A stretch of 64,000 nucleotides of DNA from Mediterranea massiliensis (GCA_015060685.1 SUXZ01000017.1:1-64000); one strand, 5' to 3'. Shown: positions 26,134-35,249, counted from the stretch's first letter. Numbers and translations: made by a program. The notes: generated by a model not told the origin, from the sequence alone.

Positions 26134-26829
26134 TTACAACCTACCTTCATCATTAAAACTATAAAATGCGCCATCGCATACAATCAAATGATCCACCAAG
26201 CGGATATGCATCATTTCGGCGGCTTTGGCTATTTGCTGGGTAATGTGGATATCGTCGCGGCTTGGTTGTATGTTTCCCGACGGATGGTTGTGGACAACCA
26301 CTATTTGCGTAGCCCTCTGCAACAATGCTTCGCGCAATATCTCCCTCACATCGACGGCTGTCTGGTTAATTCCTCCGCGGCTGATGCGCACCTTGGCTAT
26401 TACCTTAGAGGCTTGGTTCAATAACAGGAGCCAAAACTCTTCGGTAGGCAAATCGCAAAGTATGGGATGGAAAATGTTATAGATATCTGTAGAGATACGG
26501 ATGGTCTGTCTATCGGCTGGTTCTTGCAATTTGCGTCGTTTTCCCAATTCGAGTGCCGCCATCACGGTGATGCTTTTGGCCGGTCCCATTCCCTTGAAGT
26601 GTTTGAAGTCGTGTACCTCCCACTTGGCCAGATTGTTCAGGTTGTTATCGCATGCCGCCAAGATGCGTTGCATCAAGCCAACGGCACTCTCTTCGGTGTT
26701 TCCCGAGCCTATCAAGATGGCCAGTAATTCGGCATCACTCAACGCCTCGGCACCTTTCAGCATCATTTTCTCGCGCGGGCGGTCTTCTTCAGCCCATTGA
26801 TTGATTGTCAGTTTATCCTTTTCCATCAT
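26134..26829 (-). CDS. radC: RadC family JAB-type protein
   Basis: 231 residues. An N-terminal helix-hairpin-helix-like region precedes the JAMM domain with the metal motif VVVHNHPSGNIQPSRDD; the distal Glu is in LPTEEFWLLLL. RadC proteins were historically linked to DNA repair, but the biochemical role is uncertain. Its ATG overlaps the stop of the upstream glycosyltransferase (CAATGATGG), so the two are translationally linked. Confidence 0.92.
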   Translation of the reverse strand: MMEKDKLTINQWAEEDRPREKMMLKGAEALSDAELLAILIGSGNTEESAVGLMQRILAACDNNLNNLAKWEVHDFKHFKGMGPAKSITVMAALELGKRRKLQEPADRQTIRISTDIYNIFHPILCDLPTEEFWLLLLNQASKVIAKVRISRGGINQTAVDVREILREALLQRATQIVVVHNHPSGNIQPSRDDIHITQQIAKAAEMMHIRLVDHLIVCDGAFYSFNDEGRL

Positions 26830-27821
26830 TGATAAAAATTCTTTTTAAAGGCCTGCAACTCTTCGTTCCTTCCTATGACACATCTCAGCCACCATGCACG
26901 CAGAAATCCGGTGCCGTATCCAAGTAGTTGGATATAAGAGGCTGCTATGGCATATAATCCGATGAGGATGTTTCTGTTTTGAATGGCCGAATCGACAAAT
27001 ACCAAGAGGGCATAAAGCAATAAGGGAAGTAGTGCGTAGGGAGTAAGCAGCGCACCGAGCAAACAGAAAGCTACTCCTATTGTAAATAGGGCTGGCAGAA
27101 GATGTACCATTTTCAACGACTCGGGATACTTCTTATAAAGGTTAATGCGGGCAATGCCCGAATTGTGTACTTGCTTGAAGAACTTCTTCAAATCGGTGCG
27201 ACGTTTGTGATATACCCAAGCTTCCGGGAATAACCGGCAACGATAGCCTTGCTTAAAGATGCGGATGCTGAAATCGATATCCTCGCCAAAACGCATCGCC
27301 GAGAAGCCCTGCAACTGCCGATAAGCATCACTACGTACACCCATATTGAAACTCCGCGGATAGAATTTATCCATCTTCTTCTTTCCACCCCGAATGCCTC
27401 CGGTAGTAAAGAACGAGGTCATGGAGTAGTTGATGGCCTTCTGAATGTTTGTAAACGAGGGATGTGCCCTATCCGGGCCTCCGAAAGCATCAGCCGGTTC
27501 ACGATTCAGTTCGTTTTCCACCTCCTGCAAATAGGTTGACGGAAGGATGCAATCGGAATCCAATATAATAAGGTACTCTCCCCTACTTCGTTGGGCGGCA
27601 TAGTTACGCGTCTGTCCCGGGCCGGAATTAGGTTTTTCAAAATAGTGAATATCCAATTTACCGGCATACTTCGCCACCACATCGGCACAAGGGATAGCCG
27701 ATCCGTCGTCCACCACCACCAGTTCAAAATCGTTGATGGTCTGAAGTGTGAGGCTTTGTAGCAACTCGTCCACCTCGTCGGGACGATTGTATACAGGTAT
27801 CAGAAAAGAGTATTTCATCGG
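26826..27821 (-). CDS. Family 2 glycosyltransferase
   Basis: 331 residues starting MKYSFLIPVYNRPDEVDELL. The GT-A signature includes ELVVVDDGS, YLIILDSDCILP (DXD-type) and RFGEDIDFSIRIFKQGYRC. The C-terminus holds two or three hydrophobic helices (FTIGVAFCLLGALL, ALLPLLLYALLVFVD), so it is membrane-bound. Acceptor and sugar are unknown. The start at 27821 was chosen because a -7 box overlaps the upstream in-frame alternatives. Confidence 0.9.
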   Translation of the reverse strand, partial: PMKYSFLIPVYNRPDEVDELLQSLTLQTINDFELVVVDDGSAIPCADVVAKYAGKLDIHYFEKPNSGPGQTRNYAAQRSRGEYLIILDSDCILPSTYLQEVENELNREPADAFGGPDRAHPSFTNIQKAINYSMTSFFTTGGIRGGKKKMDKFYPRSFNMGVRSDAYRQLQGFSAMRFGEDIDFSIRIFKQGYRCRLFPEAWVYHKRRTDLKKFFKQVHNSGIARINLYKKYPESLKMVHLLPALFTIGVAFCLLGALLTPYALLPLLLYALLVFVDSAIQNRNILIGLYAIAASYIQLLGYGTGFLRAWWLRCVIGRNEELQAFKKNFYQ

Positions 27822-27842
27822 GTTGTGCATCTTTGTTTGCCA

Positions 27843-27850
27843 CAAAGATA
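27843..27850 (-). promoter_or_regulatory. Bacteroidales -7 box (TATCTTTG)
   Basis: Minus-strand TAnnTTTG match ending 22 bp before the chosen glycosyltransferase start, giving a very short leader. Confidence 0.5.
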
Positions 27851-27877
27851 GTGATAATCATTCAAAGATGCACAACT

Positions 27878-28312
27878 TTATTTATTATCTCTATTCCTCA
27901 ACATTTTTCCAAGGATGGCATCAACCGAAAAACGACCGGGCCCGGAGATATACATCAGGATGAAAATAATCAGGTAAATAAACGCAAGTTCGCCTTGCGC
28001 AATGTCGGCATGATGGATCAAGAAGAAAGCGATAGCCATCGTTACAAGCATGGGAATCATAACCAACCGATAAAGGAAACCGAAAATGAATGCGATTGAG
28101 CAAAACAGTTCGGAGAAGATGGCCAGTATCAACGAAGCATTCGAGCCGATGCCCAACGGATCGGGGAAGTTTGCAGAGAGAACGGCAAAATTCAATGTCT
28201 TCTCTAATCCATGGGCTAAGAAGAGCGAGCCTATCATTACTCTCATTGCCAAGAGGAAGAGTGACGAGCCGTAATTGTTGGCATAGCGGGGAAAAAGGAT
28301 TGTTGTAATCAT
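27878..28312 (-). CDS. DoxX family membrane protein
   Basis: 144 residues with four predicted membrane helices. The start LLAMRVMIGSLFLAHGLEK with the conserved HG, then SLILAIFSELFCSIAFIFGF and AFIYLIIFILMYISGPGRFSVD, are typical of DoxX/SURF4-like proteins. Reported relatives are linked to redox homeostasis, but no partner is adjacent here. Function is not assigned beyond the family. Confidence 0.88.
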   Translation of the reverse strand: MITTILFPRYANNYGSSLFLLAMRVMIGSLFLAHGLEKTLNFAVLSANFPDPLGIGSNASLILAIFSELFCSIAFIFGFLYRLVMIPMLVTMAIAFFLIHHADIAQGELAFIYLIIFILMYISGPGRFSVDAILGKMLRNRDNK

Positions 28313-28437
28313 ATTCTTTATTTGTTTTTCCGGTTAAACGCAAATACTTCTACATTTGTTCGCACGTTAACAGAAGAAAACTAAAAAAGAAAAAAATCAC
28401 AACACAAAAATCACGTCGGAAAAGGCTGATATTTTTT

Positions 28438-28497
28438 CCTCGTGAGAGAAAAAAACTACCCTCGTGGGAAAATTATTTTTTCCTCGTGGGGAAAAAA
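28438..28497. repeat. 22-bp period array around CCTCGTG (x3)
   Basis: CCTCGTG occurs at 28438, 28460 and 28482, exactly 22 bp apart. Units 1 and 3 are flanked by T6 on the left and A-runs on the right (for example TTTTTTCC tcgt GGGGAAAAAA), making hairpins; unit 2 has a shorter, A-only flank. It lies between doxX and the efp terminator. Confidence 0.8.
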
Positions 28498-28541
28498 TAT
28501 CATGGTTATTGAGGCATTTTAAAGAAGGTAAAGATATGATA

Positions 28542-28574
28542 CAAAAAAGGAGCGGATGTCTCCATCCGCCCTTT
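28542..28574 (-). terminator. Terminator of efp
   Basis: Minus-strand stem AAAGGGCGGATG / CATCCGCTCCTTT around GAGA, followed by T residues, 22 bp past the efp stop. Confidence 0.8.
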
Positions 28575-28596
28575 ATATATAATAGGTATAGGGCTA

Positions 28597-29163
28597 TTAA
28601 GCCTTTACACGACCTACATATGAACCATCGCGAGTATCGATTTCGATGGTGTCGCCTTCGTTGATGAAAAGAGGCACACGAACAGTAGCTCCCGATTCAA
28701 CGGTTGCAGGCTTCAATGTGTTGGTAGCAGTATCGCCCTTCAAACCTGGTTCAGTATAAGTAATCTTCATTTGAACCTTGATAGGCATGTCGGCATAAAG
28801 CACAGTTTCGGTAGAAGCGTCAGATACTACATCAACAACCATACCTTCGAGCATGAAGTCAACACCATTGATCAAATCGCGAGCGATGGGAATTTGATCG
28901 AATGTTTCTTGGTTCATGAATAGGTAGTCATCGCCTTCTTGATAAAGATATTGGTGAGGACGACGTTCAACGCGAACATCTTCCAACTTTTCACCGATAT
29001 TGAAACGACGTTCCAACACATAACCGTTTACAACGTCTTTCAGTTTTGTACGCATAAATGTGTTACCCTTTCCTGGCTTTACATGCAGGAAGTCAATGCA
29101 AAAATAAAGTTTGCCATCCATACGGATGCAAGTTCCGATTTTAATGTCTTGAGCATTAATCAT
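28597..29163 (-). CDS. efp: Elongation factor P
   Basis: 188 residues, standard EF-P length with three beta domains. It has FLHVKPGKGNTFMRTKLKDV (the tip-lysine region PGKGN), YLYQEGDDYLFMNQETFDQI and the C-terminal GDTIEIDTRDGSYVGRV. It rescues ribosomes stalled at polyproline. Monocistronic with its own promoter and terminator. Confidence 0.95.
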   Translation of the reverse strand: MINAQDIKIGTCIRMDGKLYFCIDFLHVKPGKGNTFMRTKLKDVVNGYVLERRFNIGEKLEDVRVERRPHQYLYQEGDDYLFMNQETFDQIPIARDLINGVDFMLEGMVVDVVSDASTETVLYADMPIKVQMKITYTEPGLKGDTATNTLKPATVESGATVRVPLFINEGDTIEIDTRDGSYVGRVKA

Positions 29164-29214
29164 ACTACTGTCTTTTTATATTATTTTTTATGTTATTGAA
29201 TCATTTTTCGGGTG

Positions 29215-29222
29215 CAAAGATA
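29215..29222 (-). promoter_or_regulatory. Bacteroidales -7 box of efp (TATCTTTG)
   Basis: Minus-strand TAnnTTTG match about 50 bp upstream of the efp start. Confidence 0.55.
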
Positions 29223-29283
29223 AGGGAAAAGCAGTGAATTTCAATAAAAATCGCAAAAACTTTTGAGAGAAAATAAGTTATCG

Positions 29284-29315
29284 TTTGGTTTATTTAAAAA
29301 AAGTACCTATTTTTG
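29284..29315 (+). promoter_or_regulatory. Promoter of rpmH
   Basis: TTTG (29284-29287) and TATTTTTG (29308-29315) with a 20-bp gap, a full Bacteroides -33/-7 pair, about 45 bp before the rpmH ATG. Confidence 0.75.
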
Positions 29316-29359
29316 CAGCCCGATTTCGTGAATAATAACGTAAAAACAAAGATAGAAAG

Positions 29360-29521
29360 ATGAAAAGAACTTATCAACCCTCTAACAGAAAGAGAAAAAA
29401 CAAACACGGTTTCCGTGAGAGAATGGCTACAGCCAACGGTCGTAGAGTATTGGCAGCACGTCGTGCTAAAGGCAGAAAGAAACTTACTGTTTCTGACGAA
29501 TACAACGGAGTGAAGGCATAA
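29360..29521 (+). CDS. rpmH: 50S ribosomal protein L34
   Basis: 53 residues beginning [18 protein letters not shown] and containing [20 protein letters not shown], the unmistakable L34 sequence; the Bacteroidetes form has a short acidic extension ([10 protein letters not shown]). In many bacteria rpmH sits beside rnpA and dnaA; here its neighbours are efp and a nitrilase, and no origin features were seen. Terminator immediately downstream. Confidence 0.97.
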   Translation: MKRTYQPSNRKRKNKHGFRERMATANGRRVLAARRAKGRKKLTVSDEYNGVKA

Positions 29522-29550
29522 GCCAAACTTTTCTTGTAGAAAAAAGAATT

Positions 29551-29590
29551 AAGCCGCAAAAAACAACAGTTTTTTGCGGCTTTCTTTGTA
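29551..29590 (+). terminator. Terminator of rpmH
   Basis: Stem AAGCCGCAAAAAAC / GTTTTTTGCGGCTT around AACA, then TCTTTG. Confidence 0.85.
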
Positions 29591-29615
29591 TAACTATCAA
29601 TTTGCATTATCTTTG
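29585..29615 (+). promoter_or_regulatory. Promoter of the nitrilase-ior operon
   Basis: TTTG (29585-29588) and TATCTTTG (29608-29615) with a 19-bp gap, 25 bp before the nitrilase ATG. The -33 box lies in the tail of the rpmH terminator. Confidence 0.7.
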
Positions 29616-29639
29616 CGCCAAAGAAAAGCATAAAGCCAC

Positions 29640-30398
29640 ATGAAGATTACCATTCTACAACAAAATATCGTTTGGAGCAACCCCGAGGCAAACAGAAAGA
29701 TAGCAGAAGAGGCATTCGACCGGAATCCGGATGCCGAACTATACGTTCTACCCGAAATGTTCAGTACAGGTTTCTGCACCGAGCCCGAAGGGATTGCCGA
29801 ACGCAACGGAGATTCATTAACCTGGATGAAGCAACAGGCCGCACAACGCAATGCGGCCATTGCCGGAAGCATTGCCACCGAGGTGGACGGCAAATACTAC
29901 AACCGTTTTTATTTTGTAAAGCCCGACGGAAGTGTAGCCCAATACGACAAGAAGCATTTGTTTACCTACGGAGGCGAAGACAAGCGATTCACCGCCGGCA
30001 ACGAACGGGTTATCGTAGAATGGAAGGGCGTACGCATCCTGCTGGCCATCTGCTATGACCTCCGCTTCCCGGTATGGGTACGCAATCGGGGCGACTACGA
30101 CATGATTCTTTATGTAGCCAGTTGGCCAACCCCTCGTGTAGCCGCATGGAGTGCCTTGCTCGTAGCACGAGCCATCGAAAACCAATGTTATGTAGCAGGG
30201 GTGAACCGTGTAGGAACCGACCCCACTTGCGAGTATTGCGGAGGAAGTGCCATTATCGACCCCTACGGAAAGACGATAGCCGCCTGCACCTTGAACGAAG
30301 CATGCGAGGCCTCGGCCAAGGTGGACATGGAGGCTTTGGAAGCCTTCCGCAAAAAGTTCCCCGTACTGAACGATGCGGATGATTTTGAAAGAAAATAA
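29640..30398 (+). CDS. Carbon-nitrogen hydrolase, nitrilase superfamily (omega-amidase-like)
   Basis: 252 residues with the Glu-Lys-Cys triad: YVLPEMFSTGF (Glu), YDKKHLFTYGGED (Lys) and LLAICYDLRFPVW (Cys). Length and motifs fit the YafV/omega-amidase group, which hydrolyses alpha-ketoglutaramate or related amides left by transamination. It is 10 bp upstream of iorA and near an aminotransferase, which would suit removal of a transamination by-product; that link is inferred. Confidence 0.85.
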   Translation: MKITILQQNIVWSNPEANRKIAEEAFDRNPDAELYVLPEMFSTGFCTEPEGIAERNGDSLTWMKQQAAQRNAAIAGSIATEVDGKYYNRFYFVKPDGSVAQYDKKHLFTYGGEDKRFTAGNERVIVEWKGVRILLAICYDLRFPVWVRNRGDYDMILYVASWPTPRVAAWSALLVARAIENQCYVAGVNRVGTDPTCEYCGGSAIIDPYGKTIAACTLNEACEASAKVDMEALEAFRKKFPVLNDADDFERK

Positions 30399-30407
30399 AT
30401 TAAGCAT

Positions 30408-31997
30408 ATGATAGAAAGAAAACTACTTTTGGGCGACGAGGCCATAGCTTTGGGAGCTATTCATGCCGGCATCAGCGGTGTGTATGCCTACCCCGGTACG
30501 CCCTCGACCGAAATAACCGAATTTATTCAAGCCTACGCGCCCGAAGTGCGTAGCCGTTGGTGCACCAACGAAAAAACCGCCATGGAAGCGGCCTTAGGTA
30601 TGACTTATGCCGGAAAACGTGCGCTGGTATGCATGAAACATGTAGGTATGAACGTTGCCGCCGATGCTTTTGTCAACTCGGCCATCACCGGCGTAAACGG
30701 GGGCCTTGTAGTACTTGCCGCCGATGACCCATCGATGCACTCGTCGCAAAACGAACAAGACTCGCGTTTCTATGGCAAGTTTGCCCTGATTCCTATTCTC
30801 GAGCCTTCTACCCAACAAGAGGCCTACGACATGATGGCGTATGCCTATGCCTTGTCCGAGGAGAAGAAACTTCCCGTGCTGATGCGTGTCGTCACCCGTC
30901 TGGCGCACTCGCGAGCCGGTGTAACCGTTCGTGAACCATTGCCGCAAAACCAACTGAACCCGGAAACCGAACGCACACACTGGGTGTTGCTTCCGGGCAA
31001 TGCCCGCCGACAATATGCTTCGTTAGTAGGCAAGCAAGGAGATTTATTGGCCGCCTCCGAAGCCTCTCCTTACAACAAATCAGCGTTCAACGTTCAGCAA
31101 TCAAAACTCGGTGTAATTGCTTGCGGCATTGCCTATAATTATGTAATGGAAAACAATCCTCAAGCACTTGGCATACCCGTGCTGAAGGTTTCACAATATC
31201 CATTGCCCGAAACGGCCATCAAAGAGTTGGCCGCACAATGCGAATCATTGCTCATTGCCGAAGACGGCCAACCGCTTGTGGAAGAGCAAGTGAAATCTCT
31301 GCTCGGTGCCGGCTACCCAATCAAGGGCCGCTACACAGGCGATTTGCCTCGCATGGGCGAACTGACTCCCGATAGCGTAGGAACTGCTTTAGGCGTGAGC
31401 ATCGAGCAACCCTATGCAGCTGCACAAAACGTCATGCCCCGCCCACCGGCACTCTGTCAAGGATGTGGCCACCGCGATGTGTACGATGCCCTGAATAAAG
31501 TTGCCGCCGAGTACAAAGGAGCACGCATCTTTGGCGACATCGGTTGCTACACCCTCGGTGCCTTGCCTCCTTTCCGAGCCATCGACAGCTGCGTGGATAT
31601 GGGAGCCTCCATCACCATGGCTAAAGGTGCCGCCGATGCCGGTCTCTTCCCGGCTATTGCCGTGATTGGCGACTCAACATTCACTCACTCGGGCATGACC
31701 GGTTTGCTGGATGCCGTGAACGATAATGCCAACATCACCGTAGTGATTTCCGATAATCTAACCACCGCCATGACCGGAGGTCAGGATTCGGCCGGCACAA
31801 ACAAGTTCGAAGCCATTTGCCTCGGATTGGGAATAGCCCCCGAACATGTCCGGGTGGTTGTACCTCTTCCCAAGAACATGGAAGAAATCACTCGCATCAT
31901 TCGCGAAGAGATAGAATATCAAGGCGTATCAGTCATCATCCCCCGTAGGGAATGTATGCAAACGCTTCAACGCAAACTCAGAAACAAAAAGAAATGA
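30408..31997 (+). CDS. iorA: Indolepyruvate ferredoxin oxidoreductase alpha subunit IorA
   Basis: 529 residues. The N-terminus has the pyruvate-oxidoreductase alpha fold (GVYAYPGTPSTEITEF, MKHVGMNVAADAF), and the TPP domain has LCQGCGHRDVYDAL, DIGCYTLGALPP and GDSTFTHSGMTGLLDAV. Many IorA proteins are over 600 residues with a C-terminal two-cluster ferredoxin domain; this one stops after IIPRRECMQTLQ with no CxxCxxC motif. With IorB it interconverts aryl-pyruvates and aryl-acetyl-CoA. It overlaps iorB by 4 bp. Confidence 0.9.
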   Translation: MIERKLLLGDEAIALGAIHAGISGVYAYPGTPSTEITEFIQAYAPEVRSRWCTNEKTAMEAALGMTYAGKRALVCMKHVGMNVAADAFVNSAITGVNGGLVVLAADDPSMHSSQNEQDSRFYGKFALIPILEPSTQQEAYDMMAYAYALSEEKKLPVLMRVVTRLAHSRAGVTVREPLPQNQLNPETERTHWVLLPGNARRQYASLVGKQGDLLAASEASPYNKSAFNVQQSKLGVIACGIAYNYVMENNPQALGIPVLKVSQYPLPETAIKELAAQCESLLIAEDGQPLVEEQVKSLLGAGYPIKGRYTGDLPRMGELTPDSVGTALGVSIEQPYAAAQNVMPRPPALCQGCGHRDVYDALNKVAAEYKGARIFGDIGCYTLGALPPFRAIDSCVDMGASITMAKGAADAGLFPAIAVIGDSTFTHSGMTGLLDAVNDNANITVVISDNLTTAMTGGQDSAGTNKFEAICLGLGIAPEHVRVVVPLPKNMEEITRIIREEIEYQGVSVIIPRRECMQTLQRKLRNKKK

Positions 31998-32566
31998 AGA
32001 AAGACATCATATTAGCCGGCGTGGGAGGACAAGGCATCCTTACCATCGCCACCATCATAGGCGATGCGGCCACTACTGCCGGGCTGAACTTAAAGCAAGC
32101 TGAAGTGCATGGCATGAGCCAACGCGGAGGAGATGTACAATCCAACCTTCGCCTATCTACCGACCTCATCCACTCCGATTTGATTAAGGAGGGTGCAGCC
32201 GACCTGATTATCTCGATGGAGCCGATGGAAGCACTTCGCTACCTACCCTATTTAAATAAGGAGGGTTGGGTAGTTACATCATCACACCCCTTCAAAAACA
32301 TCCCGAACTATCCGGATGATGATGCCCTGATGCAAGAATTGAACAACTTGCCGCAAGTAGCAGCCCTCCCAATCGAGGATGTAGCTAAAGAGAATAATCT
32401 ACCTAAAAGCGCCAATGTAGTATTGTTGGGTATGGCGGCCAAATACATCGAAATCCTTACTCCCGAGCAACTTCGCGAAAGCATTGCGCGAGTGTTCGCC
32501 TCTAAGGGCGAAAAGGTTGTAGAAGCCAACCTGCAAGCATTCGACTTAGGATACAATAATATCTAG
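31994..32566 (+). CDS. iorB: Indolepyruvate oxidoreductase beta subunit IorB
   Basis: 190 residues of the gamma-type 2-oxoacid oxidoreductase fold: IILAGVGGQGILTIATIIGDAA and AEVHGMSQRGGDVQSNLRL are diagnostic. The ATG overlaps the iorA stop as ATGA. Apparent longer in-frame starts lie inside iorA and were not used. It contains no cluster motif, as expected for the beta subunit. Confidence 0.92.
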   Translation: MKKDIILAGVGGQGILTIATIIGDAATTAGLNLKQAEVHGMSQRGGDVQSNLRLSTDLIHSDLIKEGAADLIISMEPMEALRYLPYLNKEGWVVTSSHPFKNIPNYPDDDALMQELNNLPQVAALPIEDVAKENNLPKSANVVLLGMAAKYIEILTPEQLRESIARVFASKGEKVVEANLQAFDLGYNNI

Positions 32567-32589
32567 ATTTTCTAGAATCTCTAGAAATT
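32563..32589. repeat. 9-bp tandem repeat x3 (CTAGAnnnn)
   Basis: CTAGATTTT, CTAGAATCT and CTAGAAATT follow one another from the iorB stop codon. The gap to the aminotransferase ATG at 32600 is filled by this short repeat. Confidence 0.7.
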
Positions 32590-32599
32590 GAATAGCACC

Positions 32600-33916
32600 A
32601 TGAAAATATTCAGTGAAGACTTAGTAAAGCAAGCAACAGTTGCATGCCATGTAGCTGACCTTTCAAGAGCAACCATTGGTGAAGTGCTTTTAGTTGCACA
32701 ATATTTGGAGAAAGAAACCGGTATCCCCTTTATCCGAATGGATCAGGGCTCACCTGGTTTGCCCGTCAATCAAGCGGGTGTTGAAGCCGAGAAGGCTGCA
32801 TTGGATAGAGGTGTTGGCTCTCAATACCCTGCAGCAGCCGGTATCCCCGAATTAAAGCACGAAGCTTCGCGATTCGTCAAAGCCTTCCTCGATGTAAACA
32901 TCTCTGCCCGTTCGTGTGTACCCACCACAGGAAGTGTCGCCGGCTCGTACGGCTCGTTCATTGCTTGCACACAACGCACACCCGGAAAGAACAAGGTGCT
33001 TTTCATCGACCCGGGATTCCCCATCCAAAAGTCTCAATTACGCATACTTGGTGTAGAATGGGAAGAGTTTGATATCTATCATCACCGCGGAACTGCTCTC
33101 CGCGAAAAGTTAGAGAGTTTCTTGGTTAAAGGCGATATTGCCGCCATCATCTACTCCAACCCCAATAATCCGGCATGGATTTGCCTGGAGGAAGAGGAAT
33201 TGGCTATCATTGGCGAGCTGGCAACCAAATACGATGTCATCGTCATGGAAGACTTGGCCTATTTCTGTATGGACTTCCGCCGCGACATGGGACATCCCTT
33301 CGAACCTCCCTACCCGCCAACCGTTGCACACTATACCGACAACTACATCCTGATGCTTTCGTCATCGAAGATATTCAGTTATGCCGGCCAACGCATGGCT
33401 TTGACATGCATTAGCGACAAACTCTTCGAACGACAATTCCCTGCATTGGCCGAACGATATAAAGATGCCGGTGTCTTCGGTCAGACACTTGTTGCATCGA
33501 TTCTTTACATGATTACATCGGGCTGTACGGCATCCACTCAATATGCTTATGCCGAAATGCTCCGATTGTCCACCGAAGGGAAAATCAATTTCGTGGAAGA
33601 CACACGCGAATATGCACATCGTGCCGAAAAGATGAAGAAGATTTTTACAGACAATGGTTTCCACATTGTTTACGATTACGATGCCACTCAAGTAGTGGGA
33701 GACGGTTTCTTCTTTACCATCGGCTACGGCAACATGAGCGGAGGCGACTTACTGAAAGAGCTGTTGTATTACGGAGTAAGCAGCATCAATCTTTCTACTA
33801 CAGGAAGTGAACAACAAGGCGTACGTGCCTGCACATCGCGCATGAGAGAGGATCTCTACAAAACTATGGAGGAACGAATGAAAGCTTTCCATGAAGACCA
33901 TCCGATAACAGTATAA
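32600..33916 (+). CDS. PLP-dependent class I/II aminotransferase
   Basis: 438 residues. YSNPNNPAWICLEEEELAII and the Schiff-base lysine in LMLSSSKIFSYAGQRMAL are present, with VMEDLAYFCMD for the pyridine-nitrogen Asp. It lies between iorAB and a phenylacetate-CoA ligase, so aromatic amino acid / aryl-pyruvate exchange is the most likely reaction. The ATG at 32600 was preferred over a TTG at 32588. Confidence 0.87.
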   Translation: MKIFSEDLVKQATVACHVADLSRATIGEVLLVAQYLEKETGIPFIRMDQGSPGLPVNQAGVEAEKAALDRGVGSQYPAAAGIPELKHEASRFVKAFLDVNISARSCVPTTGSVAGSYGSFIACTQRTPGKNKVLFIDPGFPIQKSQLRILGVEWEEFDIYHHRGTALREKLESFLVKGDIAAIIYSNPNNPAWICLEEEELAIIGELATKYDVIVMEDLAYFCMDFRRDMGHPFEPPYPPTVAHYTDNYILMLSSSKIFSYAGQRMALTCISDKLFERQFPALAERYKDAGVFGQTLVASILYMITSGCTASTQYAYAEMLRLSTEGKINFVEDTREYAHRAEKMKKIFTDNGFHIVYDYDATQVVGDGFFFTIGYGNMSGGDLLKELLYYGVSSINLSTTGSEQQGVRACTSRMREDLYKTMEERMKAFHEDHPITV

Positions 33917-33931
33917 TAATATATAACCACT

Positions 33932-35233
33932 ATGATTTGGAATCCTAACAAAGAATGCATGAGCCGTGACGAAATGCATGCATTGCAAAGTAAGCGGCTT
34001 CAGAAATTGGTAACCTATGTTTACCACAACGTACCTTTCTACAGAAACAAGATGCAGGCAATGGATCTCTCACCGGAAGACATCCGCAGCATCGACGACA
34101 TCGTGAAATTGCCGTTTACAACTAAACAAGACTTGCGCGACAACTATCCGTATGGCTTGCAAGCCGCTCCTCCTTCGGAGATTGTACGCGTACATGCATC
34201 TTCGGGCACAACAGGCAACCCAACTATTGTGGGATATACCCGTAAAGACCTGGCTGTATGGTCGGAAGTAATGGCACGATGCCTCACTGCTTACGGAGTA
34301 ACCCGCGACGACACATTCTCTGTTGCCTACGGTTACGGACTATTCACCGGTGGTTTGGGTGCTCACTATGGCGTAGAGAACCTTGGAGCAACTGTTATCC
34401 CCACATCAACCGGTAACACAGAAAAGCACATCCGTTTGATTCGCGACTTGAAAATCAGCGGTATTGCTTGTACACCCTCATACGCCCTCTATCTTGCAGA
34501 GACGCTTGACAAAATGGGGTTGAGCAAAGACGATTTGGGCTTACGTATCGGTGCCTTCGGTGCTGAACCTTGGACAGAGAACATGCGCAAGGAAATTGAA
34601 GAACGCCTCGGCTTGAAAGGTTACAACATCTATGGCTTAAGCGAAATCATGGGTCCCGGCGTATCGTATGAGTGCCAGGAGCAAAACGGTTCTCACATTT
34701 GCGAAGACCACTTCTACCCGGAAATCATCAACCCCGATACACTCGAGCAACTGCCTTATGGCACGCAAGGCGAATTGGTGTTCACCACCTTGACGAAAGA
34801 AGGTATGCCGGTACTTCGCTATCGCACCAAAGACCTTTGCACACTCTACAACGACCCATGTCCATGCGGACGTACTGCCGTAAAGATGGGACGCATTGTA
34901 GGACGTAGCGACGATATGCTCATCATCCGTGGTATCAATGTTTTCCCATCGCAAGTGGAAAGTGTAATCCTCGAAATGAAAGAGTTCGAACCGCAATACA
35001 TGCTTGTAGTGGATCGTGTAAACAACCTCGACACACTTCAGGTTCAAGTAGAGGTTCGACGCGACTTCTTCAGCGACGACCTCGGACGTATGCTTGCCAT
35101 GAAGAAAACATTGGCCGATAAGCTGAAGAGCGTACTCTCTATCAGTGCCGACGTGAAACTGATGGAACCCAACAGCATCGAGCGTAGTCAAGGTAAGGGT
35201 AAACATGTGATTGACAAACGAATCTTGAAATAA
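33932..35233 (+). CDS. paaK: Phenylacetate-CoA ligase PaaK-type
   Basis: 433 residues of the adenylate-forming family: VHASSGTTGNPTIVGYTRKD is the phosphate-binding loop, YGLSEIMGPGVSYEC and LRYRTKDLC follow, and SQGKGKHVIDKR carries the C-terminal lysine. It activates phenylacetate or indoleacetate to the CoA ester. Beside iorAB and an aminotransferase it completes a route from aryl-acetate to aromatic amino acid. It starts 15 bp after the aminotransferase. Confidence 0.93.
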   Translation: MIWNPNKECMSRDEMHALQSKRLQKLVTYVYHNVPFYRNKMQAMDLSPEDIRSIDDIVKLPFTTKQDLRDNYPYGLQAAPPSEIVRVHASSGTTGNPTIVGYTRKDLAVWSEVMARCLTAYGVTRDDTFSVAYGYGLFTGGLGAHYGVENLGATVIPTSTGNTEKHIRLIRDLKISGIACTPSYALYLAETLDKMGLSKDDLGLRIGAFGAEPWTENMRKEIEERLGLKGYNIYGLSEIMGPGVSYECQEQNGSHICEDHFYPEIINPDTLEQLPYGTQGELVFTTLTKEGMPVLRYRTKDLCTLYNDPCPCGRTAVKMGRIVGRSDDMLIIRGINVFPSQVESVILEMKEFEPQYMLVVDRVNNLDTLQVQVEVRRDFFSDDLGRMLAMKKTLADKLKSVLSISADVKLMEPNSIERSQGKGKHVIDKRILK

Positions 35234-35249
35234 TTAAATCTGATACGAT

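Noticed and set aside
29374..29631. 85-residue open frame opposite rpmH
   Set aside because: The plus strand encodes L34 with promoter and terminator.
29164..29640. Replication origin beside rpmH
   Set aside because: No dnaA, rnpA, DnaA-box cluster or skew evidence visible; rpmH alone is not enough.
32588..32599. TTG start for the aminotransferase
   Set aside because: It lies in the 9-bp repeat; the ATG at 32600 gives the family-like start.
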